A stretch of DNA of 42,306 bases, taken from contig JAOASV010000203.1 of the NCBI GenBank assembly GCA_030158535.1, forward strand, positions 1 to 42,306, in the 5' to 3' direction. The notes under the pieces were generated by a model. It was not told the DNA's origin. It did not search any database and saw nothing but the letters and a program-made list of their open reading frames with translations. Made by a program: the position numbers and the translations under genes. This stretch comes from Sediminibacterium sp. Its GTDB lineage: Bacteria; Bacteroidota; Bacteroidia; Chitinophagales; Chitinophagaceae. Positions 18,956 to 27,307 of the stretch are shown here, piece by piece; the stretch's first letter is position 1, and each line of letters starts with the position of its first letter.

Positions 18956-19577
18956 ATTTATATAAAGGGTCTATTTCTGAACAAGCTTCCATTTCAAATA
19001 CTGGCTTGATGATACCATCTTTTAAGCCGTACACCCAACCATGTAAGTGTGGCCTTTGTTCATTTTGCCATGCTTTTTGAATAATAGATGTTTTAGATAA
19101 TTGTAAAACCTGTTCTTGTACATTTAATTCTACAAGGCGGTCAAACTTACTTTCTTCGGTAGTATGCGTATCAAGTTCTGTTTTATGAAACCTGTATACA
19201 TCTTTAATATTTTTAAGCCACATGTTTAATATTTTATTGTAGCTATGATTAGACATGGCTGCCTTAACACCACCACAACCATAGTGTCCGCATACAATTA
19301 CATGCTTAACTTTTAAATAGGTAACTGCATAATCTAACACACTTAATAAATTAACATCGGTATGTACTACCATGTTGGCAATATTTCTGTGTACAAATAT
19401 TTCGCCAGGCTGGGTATTTGTGATTTCGTTGGCTGGCACACGACTATCGCTACAACCAATCCATAAAAAATCAGGTGTTTGAATTTCAGAAAGCCTGGAA
19501 AAAAATCCAGGGTCATCAATTTTACGCTCCTCTGCCCAAGCCTTATTTTCTAAAAGTAATTTTTCGTAAATTTTCAT
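18942..19577 (-). CDS. can: Beta-class carbonic anhydrase
   Basis: Interconverts CO2 and bicarbonate in the cytoplasm. All zinc-site and dyad residues are present: Cys42, Asp44 and Arg46 in GCSDSRVPANE, His98 and Cys101 in GHYGCGGVKAA. Also visible are VHRNIANMV and the C-terminal WVYGLKDG motif. The 211-residue length is usual for the Can/CynT-type bacterial enzymes. The start codon overlaps the SulP stop by 4 bp, so the two are translated together. SulP-carbonic anhydrase pairs, including fusions, are known and point to bicarbonate as the transported anion. The gene also overlaps the following ABC gene. Confidence 0.96.
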   Translation of the reverse strand: MKIYEKLLLENKAWAEERKIDDPGFFSRLSEIQTPDFLWIGCSDSRVPANEITNTQPGEIFVHRNIANMVVHTDVNLLSVLDYAVTYLKVKHVIVCGHYGCGGVKAAMSNHSYNKILNMWLKNIKDVYRFHKTELDTHTTEESKFDRLVELNVQEQVLQLSKTSIIQKAWQNEQRPHLHGWVYGLKDGIIKPVFEMEACSEIDPLYKYDDL

Positions 19578-21130
19578 TTTTTTGTATAATTAATGAGCAA
19601 ATGATTGGGATTGTATTCGTGTAAGCTAAACGAAACAGAAATATTTTTTAAATGAACGTGACATAAAAAGTCATTTATTTCATCAATTACATCTTTGTCA
19701 ATAAAGTCTGCTTTTTTAATATCAATTAACACATAAGAGTTGTCGGGTAGCGACTCTAGTTTTTGCTTAATGATGGCTTTGTTTAAAAACGTAATATCTT
19801 TTCTAAATCTGATTAGGTATTGGTTGTTGTCTTGTATCATTAATATGGCAGATTTAAAATTCCCACGAATAATAAAAATGACACTTACAATAATTCCAAC
19901 TGCAATGCCAAACAATAAATTACTAAATAAGATAGCTATGATGGTAACAAAAAAAGGAATAAACTGATTGAAACCTTTTTTATACATCTCTTTAAATAAA
20001 TTAATTCTTGCTATTTTGTAACCCGTAATAATAAGTATAGCTGCGATAGCACTTAATGGTATTTTGTTAAGTACAAATGGAATGAATGCTGCACAAACAA
20101 ATATTAGCACACCATGAAATATAGCCGACTGTTTTGTTTTGCCGCCTGCACTAACATTAGCAGAGCTTCTTACAATTACCGATGTGATAGGAAGTCCACC
20201 AATTAGGCCTGATAAAATATTACCTATTCCTTGCGCCTTTAATTCTTGATTAGAGGGCGTTACTCTTTTTAATGGATCTAATTTATCAATAGCCTCAATC
20301 CCTAAAATTGTCTCTAGTGAAGCAATCACAGCTAGCATAAATCCAGCAAGCCAAACCTCACGGTTGCCAATTTCATGAAAGTTAGGAAATGTAAAAAATG
20401 ATAAAAATTCTTGCATATTATTTGCAACAGGTAACGATACCAAATGTTTTTGTTCAAGAGCTGTCAATTGAAATAGATCTGCACCATTGGTATTTAGAGC
20501 AATCGATACAAATACTACAACAAGTGGCCCTGGCACATATTGAATCCATTTGCTACGCTTGTAATGGAACTGTTCCCAAAGAATTAATAGAATCAGAGAC
20601 ACTATGCCAATGAGCACTGACATAGGAGTTAAAAATTTTACAGCCGTTAAAATGGTCGTAATGGTATTGTTGTGGTCATCTTGTAAAAAAGATTCGTCTC
20701 CTTCAAAATCTGCATCATAGCCAAGTAGATGCGGAATTTGTTTCATCATTAATATGATGCCTATAGCTGCTACCATTCCTTTAATCACTGCATTTGGAAT
20801 ATAATCTCCCACAATACCACCTTTTAAAAAGGCAAATAAAATCTGAAAGGCTCCGGCAATTAAAACAGCCAGTAAAAATGTTTCAAAGCTTCCTAATTTA
20901 ATAAGCATGGCAGACACCACAAAAGTTAAACTAGCTGCGGGTCCAGAAACACTTAATTGTGATCCACTTAATTGTCCTACTACAACACCTCCAATAATAC
21001 CTGCAATAATACCTGAAAAAATAGGTGTCCCAGATGCCAACGCAATGCCAACACATAGTGGTAGTGCTACAAGTAGAACTACAATGGATGCAGAAAGGTT
21101 ATCACCTAGGTGCGTATATAATTTTTTCAT
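19574..21130 (-). CDS. SulP-family anion transporter with STAS domain (probable bicarbonate transporter)
   Basis: Inner membrane transporter of the SLC26/SulP family. About ten to fourteen hydrophobic helices span residues 12-425, with the family pattern VSGPAASLTFVVSAM near 60 and the GLIGGLPITSVIVRSSANVSAGGKT segment (partial family signature) near 310-335. A short cytoplasmic STAS domain occupies about 435-518 (NSYVLIDIKKADFIDKDV). It is the first gene of the five-gene unit and overlaps the carbonic anhydrase by 4 bp. SulP members carry sulfate, bicarbonate or other anions; the anhydrase coupling makes bicarbonate the best guess. A small unknown gene lies 59 bp upstream and may share its transcript. 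Confidence 0.93.
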   Translation of the reverse strand: MKKLYTHLGDNLSASIVVLLVALPLCVGIALASGTPIFSGIIAGIIGGVVVGQLSGSQLSVSGPAASLTFVVSAMLIKLGSFETFLLAVLIAGAFQILFAFLKGGIVGDYIPNAVIKGMVAAIGIILMMKQIPHLLGYDADFEGDESFLQDDHNNTITTILTAVKFLTPMSVLIGIVSLILLILWEQFHYKRSKWIQYVPGPLVVVFVSIALNTNGADLFQLTALEQKHLVSLPVANNMQEFLSFFTFPNFHEIGNREVWLAGFMLAVIASLETILGIEAIDKLDPLKRVTPSNQELKAQGIGNILSGLIGGLPITSVIVRSSANVSAGGKTKQSAIFHGVLIFVCAAFIPFVLNKIPLSAIAAILIITGYKIARINLFKEMYKKGFNQFIPFFVTIIAILFSNLLFGIAVGIIVSVIFIIRGNFKSAILMIQDNNQYLIRFRKDITFLNKAIIKQKLESLPDNSYVLIDIKKADFIDKDVIDEINDFLCHVHLKNISVSFSLHEYNPNHLLINYTKK

Positions 21131-21159
21131 TTATTGTTTTTGATAAAACCCAAATTAAT

Positions 21160-21199
21160 CTAGTTGAACTAGTAGATATGTTGATTTGCTTAAGCAAAT
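21160..21199. promoter_or_regulatory. Two inverted repeats ahead of the SulP operon
   Basis: A perfect 16-bp palindrome ATTTGCTTAAGCAAAT (21184-21199) overlaps the stop of the small upstream gene. CTAGTT-G-AACTAG (21160-21172) lies 30 bp before the SulP start. I find no good TTTG/TAnnTTTG pair between them, so they could be operators or RNA elements; the role is unproven. Confidence 0.4.
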
Positions 21200-21495
21200 A
21201 ATTTATTGGGAGGAGGAACGGGTACATCACTAATATGATGTATGGGTAAGCTGGTTTGAAATGCGGTGTAGGCAGTTGTTAAACTGTTGTGTAAATTAAC
21301 TTCGTAATGAACCTCACCGTCTTGATTATAAACGAATGAATCGTTGCATTTACTCAATTCTTTAATACTCGCACCTGAACAATTTATTTCTTCATTTAGC
21401 TGGTTGTCAAATAGGATTTCACCTATTTCACGAACGGGTAACACCTGTATCAGGAGCACCCCCAGCAAAATGATATTTATAAAAGTTCTTTTCAT
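21190..21495 (-). CDS. Small exported protein of unknown function
   Basis: A 101-residue protein starting at ATG 21495 (MKRTFINIILLGVLLIQVLP, a clear hydrophobic export signal or anchor). An ATG at 21516 would add seven residues but leaves a charged signal start in the middle, so I prefer the inner one. The rest is hydrophilic with two cysteines (INCSG and SKCND) that could form a disulfide, and it ends with a proline-rich tail (DVPVPPPNKLFA). I do not recognise a family. It sits between fabG (105 bp upstream) and the SulP operon (59 bp downstream) on the same strand and has its own likely promoter, so it may be the first cistron of the SulP transcript. Confidence 0.65.
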   Translation of the reverse strand: MKRTFINIILLGVLLIQVLPVREIGEILFDNQLNEEINCSGASIKELSKCNDSFVYNQDGEVHYEVNLHNSLTTAYTAFQTSLPIHHISDVPVPPPNKLFA

Positions 21496-21504
21496 GATGA
21501 TGCA

Positions 21505-21555
21505 CAAATATAACACCCGGGTATTACAACAATTAGAGTGTTAAATAGTTTAACA
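21505..21555 (-). promoter_or_regulatory. Promoter with embedded palindromes upstream of the small exported protein
   Basis: On the minus strand, TATATTTG (21505-21512) matches the Bacteroidota -7 consensus TAnnTTTG, with ATTG (21530-21533) as a weak -33 after 17 bases. An imperfect 16-bp palindrome around ACCCGGGT (21511-21526) fills the spacer. A 17-bp inverted repeat, TGTTAAA-TAG-TTTAACA (21539-21555), lies just upstream. The layout suggests repressor control; the regulator is unknown. Confidence 0.5.
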
Positions 21556-21600
21556 TGTTTATAGGCTTTATTTGACAACGATATGACAATCAATATTTTA

Positions 21601-22356
21601 TTAAATGTTCAACCCACCGCAGGCGCTAATTACCTGACCCGTAACATATGAACTCATATCACTCGCTAAAAAAAGTGTGGTATTGGCAATTTCTTCAGCC
21701 TTTCCAAACCTGCCTAATGGTATTTTGCTTAAAAAGGCAGTAGCCGCTTCTCCTTCTTTTAAATAATGGGTCATATCGGTTTCAACAAAACCTGGGGCAA
21801 TGGCATTGCATCTAATATTTCTGCTACCAAGCTCAAGTGCCACAGATTTAGTAAATCCAATGATACCCGCTTTACTAGCCGCATAGCTGCTTTGACCTGC
21901 ATTGCCTCTAATACCAATGATTGAGCTCATATTAATAATGCTTCCAGACTTTGCTTTCATCATGGGTCTGATCACCTGCTTGGTCATGTTAAAAACACTC
22001 TTTAAGTTGGTGTCCATCACTTCATCCCACTGTTCTGCGTTCATACGAAGCAGTAAGTTATCTTTTGAAATACCTGCATTGTTTACGCAGATATCAACGG
22101 TTCCAAAACTTGCTACTACATCGTTTACAAAGGCTTCACACTCCTCAAAAACGCCCGCATTGCTTTGATATGCCTTGGCTTTAACGCCAAGTGCCTCAAT
22201 TTGGCTTACTAGCGCATTTGCTTTTTCGGCACTTCCGCTGCTTACATAGGTGAATGCGATATGGCTTCCTTGTTCTGCTAATTTTAATGCGATTGCTGCT
22301 CCAATTCCACGGGCTGCACCTGTTACGATAGAGACTTTCCCTGCTAGTAATTTCAT
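21601..22356 (-). CDS. fabG: 3-oxoacyl-[acyl-carrier-protein] reductase FabG
   Basis: NADPH-dependent reduction of 3-ketoacyl-ACP in fatty acid elongation, in the cytoplasm. Classical SDR of 251 residues: cofactor motif TGAARGIGAAIA at about 12-23, NNAGIS near 91, catalytic Ser in MSSIIGIRGNAGQ, YxxxK as YAASK (about 158-162), and the NAIAPGFVETDMT segment typical of FabG. The start MKLLAGKVSIVTG is standard. It follows the GH3-like gene by 35 bp. A FabG paralogue with another substrate is possible, but similarity to the housekeeping enzyme is strong. Confidence 0.92.
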   Translation of the reverse strand: MKLLAGKVSIVTGAARGIGAAIALKLAEQGSHIAFTYVSSGSAEKANALVSQIEALGVKAKAYQSNAGVFEECEAFVNDVVASFGTVDICVNNAGISKDNLLLRMNAEQWDEVMDTNLKSVFNMTKQVIRPMMKAKSGSIINMSSIIGIRGNAGQSSYAASKAGIIGFTKSVALELGSRNIRCNAIAPGFVETDMTHYLKEGEAATAFLSKIPLGRFGKAEEIANTTLFLASDMSSYVTGQVISACGGLNI

Positions 22357-22391
22357 ATCTAGTATTTGTAGATATGTAAAACGAATTTTAG

Positions 22392-23909
22392 CTATGCATA
22401 TTGTTGTAAAAGCAACAATAATTCATCGATGTATCTGCGGTCGTTACTGAGTCTTGGCACTTTATGCTGTCCCCCTAATTTTCCTTTGTTTTTAAGCCAG
22501 GTATGAAACAATCCAACCGGAAGAGCGGTAATTTTTGGAAGCCCAAGTGCGATGTCTTTGTAGCGCTTGGCTTCATAGTCGCTATTTAAGGATTTTAAGT
22601 GTTGGTCAAGCGCTAAAGTAAATGCAGCAAGGTTTTCCGGGGCATTTTCAAACTCAATAAGCCATTCGTGCGCCCCTTGGTTCTGGTCTCCAAAATAAAT
22701 GGGCGCCGCTGTATAATCTTTTACCACCAGTCCTGTGCTCGCGGCTGCTGCTGCAATGGCTTTGTCGGTATTATCCACCATCACTTCTTCACCAAAAGCA
22801 TTGATAAACTGTTTGAGCCTACCCGTCACCACAATCCTATATGGAGAAAGGCTCGTAAATTTAACCGTGTCACCCACTAAATAACGCCATAGGCCACCGT
22901 TGGTGCTAATCACTAGTGCATAATTTTTGTCAAGTTCTACTTTGTCAAGTCCAATCGTGCGGGGTTTTTCTTTACCGTATTCTTCGGTGGGCATGAACTC
23001 ATAAAAAATACCATGGTCTAAAAACAGAAGCATGCCTTCAGCGCTTGGGTCGTCTTGTGCTGCAAAAAATCCTTCGGATGCGTTGTACATTTCTAAGTAA
23101 GTACAACCGGGCCCAATTAATTTTTGAAACTGCTCTTTGTAAGGTGTAAATGAAACGCCACCATGAATGTATAATTCTAAACTTGGCCACACTTCTTTTA
23201 AAGTTTGCTTGCCTGTAATTTCTAAAATTCTTTTGATGAGTAAAAGTGTCCAAGTAGGAACGCCAGAAATAGAAGTTACATTTTCTAGAATGGTAGATTG
23301 TGCTAGTTGTTCAATTTTTGTTTCCCATTCATCCATCAGTGCAATGGATAATTCTGGTGTGCGAATCCAGTTTGCCCACATGGGTGTATTTTGAAGTAGT
23401 ACGGCGCTTAAATCGCCCACACTAATTTCATCGTTGATCTTACTTATTTGATGACTTCCACCAATCACAAGTCCTTTACCCGTTAGTAAATCACTATCAT
23501 TATTAAATTTATAATAGAGCGCTAGTACATCTTTTGCTGCTTGGTAATGACAATCCTCTAAACTTTCTTCGGTGATGGGAATGAATTTACTTTTGTCTGA
23601 AGTGGTGCCGCTACTTTTTGCAAACCATTGTACAGGTGTATTCCATAGCACTTGTTCTTCTCCCTCAAAAAGCCTGTCAATAAAGGGTTTCAGGTCTTCG
23701 TATTCACTTATAGGAACAGCTTCTTTAAACTTTCGAATATTAAATATTTCGTTGAAACCATATTTTCTACCAAAGGATGTGTACTGTCCATGTGTTACTA
23801 AATCTTGTAACACTTCTCTTTGAGTTGCAACAGGGTTTGCTACCCATCTTTCAATATGTGCAATTCTTAATAGAGCAAGTCGTGATATGGCAGGACTTAA
23901 AAGTTTCAT
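22392..23909 (-). CDS. GH3-family (auxin-responsive-promoter-like) adenylating enzyme
   Basis: Member of the ANL-related GH3 superfamily of acyl-acid amido synthetases. Visible parts: phosphate-binding SSGTTSDKSKFIPIT near 94-108, VTSISGVPTW near 205, YNASEGFFAAQDD near 285, and LWRYLVGDTVKF followed by VTGRLKQFINAFGEE (350-380), which correspond to the nucleotide-binding motifs and domain hinge. At 505 residues it is the usual bacterial size. The plant enzymes join amino acids to hormones; the bacterial substrate is not known. It lies 5 bp after lptB and before fabG, an arrangement that hints at lipid or envelope metabolism, but this is inference. Confidence 0.87.
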   Translation of the reverse strand: MKLLSPAISRLALLRIAHIERWVANPVATQREVLQDLVTHGQYTSFGRKYGFNEIFNIRKFKEAVPISEYEDLKPFIDRLFEGEEQVLWNTPVQWFAKSSGTTSDKSKFIPITEESLEDCHYQAAKDVLALYYKFNNDSDLLTGKGLVIGGSHQISKINDEISVGDLSAVLLQNTPMWANWIRTPELSIALMDEWETKIEQLAQSTILENVTSISGVPTWTLLLIKRILEITGKQTLKEVWPSLELYIHGGVSFTPYKEQFQKLIGPGCTYLEMYNASEGFFAAQDDPSAEGMLLFLDHGIFYEFMPTEEYGKEKPRTIGLDKVELDKNYALVISTNGGLWRYLVGDTVKFTSLSPYRIVVTGRLKQFINAFGEEVMVDNTDKAIAAAAASTGLVVKDYTAAPIYFGDQNQGAHEWLIEFENAPENLAAFTLALDQHLKSLNSDYEAKRYKDIALGLPKITALPVGLFHTWLKNKGKLGGQHKVPRLSNDRRYIDELLLLLQQYA

Positions 23910-23914
23910 GTGAA

Positions 23915-24685
23915 TTAAAGACTAGCTTCTTTTCCCATGTCAATAATCCAATCTTTTCTACGAAGTGTAAAATTGGTTCCTAAATACAAACGTCTAACGT
24001 CTTCATCGTCTGCTAATTCTTCGGCTGTTCCGTGCTTAAATATTTTTCCTTCAATTAAAAGGTAGGCTCTATCACAAATGGATAAGGTTTCATTTACATT
24101 ATGGTCTGTAATTAAAATCCCAATATTTTTTGTTTTCAATTTCGCCACTACGGTTTGAATATCCTCTACTGCTATTGGGTCAACGCCAGCAAATGGTTCA
24201 TCTAGTAAAATAAATTTTGGATCTACAGCAAGCGCTCTCGCGATTTCTGTTCTTCTTCTTTCACCACCGCTTAAACTATCGCCATTATTTTTTCGAACCA
24301 ATTGTAAATTAAATTCGTCGAGTAAAGATTCTAATTTTAATAAGCGCTCTTCTTTTGAAAGTGATGTCATTTCAAGTACCGCCAAAATATTATCTTCTAC
24401 ACTTAAACTTCTAAAAACGCTGGCCTCTTGCGGCAAATAGCCAATACCCATTTGGGCCCTTTTGTACATCGGTAGCTTTGTGATGTCTTCTTCATTTAAA
24501 TACACCGTTCCTTCGTCCGGTTTAATTAGACCCACTACCATGTAAAAAGTAGTTGTTTTACCAGCACCATTGGGCCCGAGTAAACCTACAATTTCACCTT
24601 GTTTAACCGTAACGCTTACATTGTTTACAACGGTTCTACCCTTGTAACTTTTTTGAAGCGCAGTTGTATGTATAATTCCGTTCAA
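23915..24685 (-). CDS. lptB: LPS export ABC transporter ATPase LptB
   Basis: ATPase of the LptB2FG complex that moves lipopolysaccharide from the inner membrane to the outer membrane. Complete ABC motifs: Walker [14 protein letters not shown] (about 36-48), Q-loop [18 protein letters not shown], a family hallmark of LptB, signature [15 protein letters not shown], Walker [17 protein letters not shown] and H-loop [10 protein letters not shown]. The 256-residue length is slightly above the E. coli protein because of a C-terminal extension ([14 protein letters not shown]). It heads the minus-strand lptB-GH3-fabG unit. A TATTTTTG -7-like box (24701-24708) lies just upstream of its ATG. Confidence 0.95.
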   Translation of the reverse strand: MNGIIHTTALQKSYKGRTVVNNVSVTVKQGEIVGLLGPNGAGKTTTFYMVVGLIKPDEGTVYLNEEDITKLPMYKRAQMGIGYLPQEASVFRSLSVEDNILAVLEMTSLSKEERLLKLESLLDEFNLQLVRKNNGDSLSGGERRRTEIARALAVDPKFILLDEPFAGVDPIAVEDIQTVVAKLKTKNIGILITDHNVNETLSICDRAYLLIEGKIFKHGTAEELADDEDVRRLYLGTNFTLRRKDWIIDMGKEASL

Positions 24686-24700
24686 AATAGTTGCTTTCTA

Positions 24701-24708
24701 CAAAAATA
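24701..24708 (-). promoter_or_regulatory. Possible -7 box of the lptB promoter
   Basis: TATTTTTG on the minus strand matches TAnnTTTG exactly and ends 15 bases before the lptB ATG. No TTTG is found at the right distance upstream, so the call is weak. Confidence 0.35.
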
Positions 24709-24768
24709 GGGCTTCTAACCCTCTTCTGTATCAGGTTGTGAGGCCCATAGTCCTTTTTATAAAGCCAT

Positions 24769-24801
24769 TTTGGCTGTATATTGCAACAATTTTAATATTT
24801 G
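24769..24801 (+). promoter_or_regulatory. metF promoter
   Basis: TTTG (24769-24772), 21 bases, then AATATTTG (24794-24801), one mismatch from the Bacteroidota -7 consensus TAnnTTTG. The leader to the ATG at 24822 would be about 15 bases. Confidence 0.5.
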
Positions 24802-24821
24802 CCCCCCACAAAGCAGCAATC

Positions 24822-25775
24822 ATGAAAGTAACGGATCATTTACAGCAGGCAAAAGACACCCTTATTTCTTTTGAAGTATTACCTCCGCTAAAAGGTAAGA
24901 CCATCAATACTTTATACGAGCATTTAGACCCTTTAATGGAGTTTAAACCTTCTTGGATTAATGTGACCTACCACCGTAGCGAAACCATGTTCAAGAAAAA
25001 AATTGATGGCACTTTTGAAAAAGTGGAAGTACGTAAGCGCCCGGGTACTGTGGGTATTTGTGCGGCTATTATGAACCACTATCAAGTGGACGCGATTCCA
25101 CACATTATTTGTGGTGGATTTACTAAAAGAGAAACCGAGGACGCTTTAATTGATTTAGACTTTTTAGGCATTGATAATGCACTTGTGTTAAGAGGGGATG
25201 CTGCAAAAAATGAATCTTCATTTGAGCCTGAAAAAGATGGTAATCATTTTGCTATCGATTTAATTAAGCAGGTAAACAATATGAACAATGGTGTTTATTT
25301 AGATGAGGATATTAAAAACGGCGGCCAAACAAAATTTTGTGTGGGTGTTGCAGGATATCCAGAAAAACATTTTGAAGCACCCAATTTAGAAATTGATTTA
25401 AAGCATTTAAAAAACAAAGTAGATGAAGGCGCAAGCTACATCATGACACAGATGTTTTTTGACAATCAAAAATTTTATGATTTCGTGAAAGCCTGTAGGG
25501 ATATGGGTATTAACGTTCCTATCATACCCGGACTTAAACCCATTACCAATAAAAAACAACTCTCTGTTTTACCCCGAATATTCCATGTAGACATTCCTAC
25601 CGATTTGTCTAATGCAATAAATAAATGTAAAACAGATGCGGATTGCGAACAAGTTGGAACCGAATGGTTGATACAGCAAAGTAGGGAGCTTAAAGCATTT
25701 GGCGTTCCTGTACTACATTATTACACTTTGGGAAAACCAAAAGTCATCTTTAACGCAGTTAAAGAATTGGTGTAA
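24822..25775 (+). CDS. metF: 5,10-methylenetetrahydrofolate reductase MetF
   Basis: FAD enzyme reducing 5,10-methylene-THF to 5-methyl-THF for methionine synthesis. The 317-residue protein starts with MKVTDHLQQAKDTLISFEVLPP, the normal MetF N-terminus, so the ATG at 24822 is preferred over an open extension back to 24738. Motifs: SFEVLPPLKG with the catalytic Glu, PHIICGGFTKRETEDAL, DNALVLRGD near 124, VGVAGYPEKH near 172, and GASYIMTQMFFD near 205. It is divergent from lptB, and its stop abuts the stop of the convergent thioredoxin-like gene with no spacer. Confidence 0.96.
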   Translation: MKVTDHLQQAKDTLISFEVLPPLKGKTINTLYEHLDPLMEFKPSWINVTYHRSETMFKKKIDGTFEKVEVRKRPGTVGICAAIMNHYQVDAIPHIICGGFTKRETEDALIDLDFLGIDNALVLRGDAAKNESSFEPEKDGNHFAIDLIKQVNNMNNGVYLDEDIKNGGQTKFCVGVAGYPEKHFEAPNLEIDLKHLKNKVDEGASYIMTQMFFDNQKFYDFVKACRDMGINVPIIPGLKPITNKKQLSVLPRIFHVDIPTDLSNAINKCKTDADCEQVGTEWLIQQSRELKAFGVPVLHYYTLGKPKVIFNAVKELV

Positions 25776-27236
25776 TTATTTGGTAGGCGCTTTTTTACTT
25801 TTTACCTGAATAATATCGTCAAACTGTTCGATTGTTAATTGTTTGGCAATGATGCGTTTGTCTTTGTCTAACAAATAAACAGTAGGTGTTTTATAGATAT
25901 CGTAAAGCTGTCTATAATTGGCCCTACCTGCTTTTTCATCCGCCTCTTTTGCAGCTTTTGTTTGGTAGGCGTGAATCCAATTTTTCAAGTTTTTTTCTGT
26001 CACAAATTTTTTCCAGGCAGCTTGTTCGGCATCGTAAATATTTACACCTAGCATGGTCATACCAACAGCCTTCCATTTGGCTCTATAAAACGAATCCAGT
26101 CTTGGAAGTTCTTCTTTACAATGTCCACAATTAGGATCGTAAAATACCACCATGGTATAAGTAGAAGGGATATTATAGAGGGAAACGGGTTTACCAAGAG
26201 AATCCACCAAATCCAGTGCTGGCGCGGGTAAGCCAATTTGGTTGGCCATTAAACTATAAGCTCTTTCCGTGACTGTTTTTCTGGACGCAGGGTTTAAAAT
26301 AACCGTATCACCTTTGGCATAAAAATTTTCAAATAAATACACAAATACTTTGTCTTGCCCCATAAATTCGGGCGCCATATACTTATTGGTAAACTTGGTA
26401 AGTAGGTATGGATAAATTTCTTTTCCAGTTTTTGCCATGAGTAACATGTACTTTACTTCTTCAATAACAGAGTCTGGTTCGGCAGAAACATAGTACTTAA
26501 AATATTCGTCTAGTTTTGCTTCAAAAAACGGTGTTCTTAAAAGCCTGTCATCATTAAAAAGTACGTCATCCCAAAAATGATTTTTGACAAAACGGTACGG
26601 CGCCAAAGAATCTGGTTTTCCGTTAACTACAGGCACAGCAGGCGCTACAGGGCGTTTCATGGCACTAAATAGCATCGCCAATAATGATCCAGGATATTTT
26701 TTTACGATATCGTTTCTGTAGCCTTCTACGAGCTTATCTACCTTTCCATACTCGTCTGCTAAACGGGTAGAATCGGCTTTGGTTTTAGCCGCATTAAATT
26801 CGTTTCGGATGTTTTGAAGTTGTTGTCCTTTTTCAGACGAAAAGCTTATATAGGCTTTAAATAAATCGTTGTCTTGTGAACCAGTAATGGTTGCTTTTTC
26901 TTTAACAGTTGTATCACCTTCGATACTAAAATGTTGGTTATCGTCCATTAAAAATTCAAACTGCTTGGTAATTTGTGGCGTAACCACAAAATATACGCCA
27001 CTCGTTAATTTACTATCGCCTTTAAAAACGCCTTGACCACTCGCATCTAGCATGGTAGAGTCTACAAGCACCAGACTTTTACCATAATAACTCCCTATAT
27101 AGATTTTACAATTTGTTAGGGGCTTTAATTTGATATTTATACGCCTTCCAGCAGGTTTTGTTTGTGCACTAATAGCGCTATTCAAACATAACAATGTTAA
27201 AATGGTGATACAAGATTTTGCTAAAAAGTTCTTCAT
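25776..27236 (-). CDS. Exported DUF5106/TlpA-type thiol-disulfide oxidoreductase
   Basis: Signal peptide (about 1-24, ISAQ) followed by an N-terminal DUF4369/DUF5106-like region (about 30-335) and a C-terminal thioredoxin fold (about 335-486). The active site CGHC is near residue 370 in VVFYDPNCGHCKEELP, with the cis-proline loop at YDIYKTPTVYLLD. Family members act in the periplasm as disulfide reductases or isomerases of Bacteroidota. The 486-residue length is normal. It is divergent from rlmD; its ATG is embedded in a 19-bp inverted repeat. Confidence 0.9.
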   Translation of the reverse strand: MKNFLAKSCITILTLLCLNSAISAQTKPAGRRINIKLKPLTNCKIYIGSYYGKSLVLVDSTMLDASGQGVFKGDSKLTSGVYFVVTPQITKQFEFLMDDNQHFSIEGDTTVKEKATITGSQDNDLFKAYISFSSEKGQQLQNIRNEFNAAKTKADSTRLADEYGKVDKLVEGYRNDIVKKYPGSLLAMLFSAMKRPVAPAVPVVNGKPDSLAPYRFVKNHFWDDVLFNDDRLLRTPFFEAKLDEYFKYYVSAEPDSVIEEVKYMLLMAKTGKEIYPYLLTKFTNKYMAPEFMGQDKVFVYLFENFYAKGDTVILNPASRKTVTERAYSLMANQIGLPAPALDLVDSLGKPVSLYNIPSTYTMVVFYDPNCGHCKEELPRLDSFYRAKWKAVGMTMLGVNIYDAEQAAWKKFVTEKNLKNWIHAYQTKAAKEADEKAGRANYRQLYDIYKTPTVYLLDKDKRIIAKQLTIEQFDDIIQVKSKKAPTK

Positions 27237-27252
27237 AGAATTAAATTCTATG
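27234..27252. repeat. 9-bp inverted repeat covering a start codon
   Basis: CATAGAATT-A-AATTCTATG is a perfect 9-1-9 inverted repeat. One arm contains the ATG (27234-27236, minus) of the thioredoxin-like gene; the other lies next to the -7 box. It may be an operator or may restrict initiation. Confidence 0.55.
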
Positions 27253-27287
27253 CAAATTTAGGTAATTAGATCATGCAGCCTCTCAAA
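27253..27287 (-). promoter_or_regulatory. Promoter of the thioredoxin-like gene
   Basis: On the minus strand TAAATTTG (27253-27260) matches TAnnTTTG exactly. TTTG at 27284-27287 is 23 bases upstream, slightly longer than the usual 19-21. The implied leader is only about 10 bases. Confidence 0.45.
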
Positions 27288-27293
27288 GCATCT

Positions 27294-27301
27294 TATATTT
27301 G
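27294..27301 (+). promoter_or_regulatory. Possible -7 box of the rlmD operon
   Basis: TATATTTG matches TAnnTTTG exactly but has no TTTG partner at a good distance. If used, transcription would begin at or next to the GTG at 27308, making the message nearly leaderless. Confidence 0.35.
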
Positions 27302-27307
27302 CATGCA

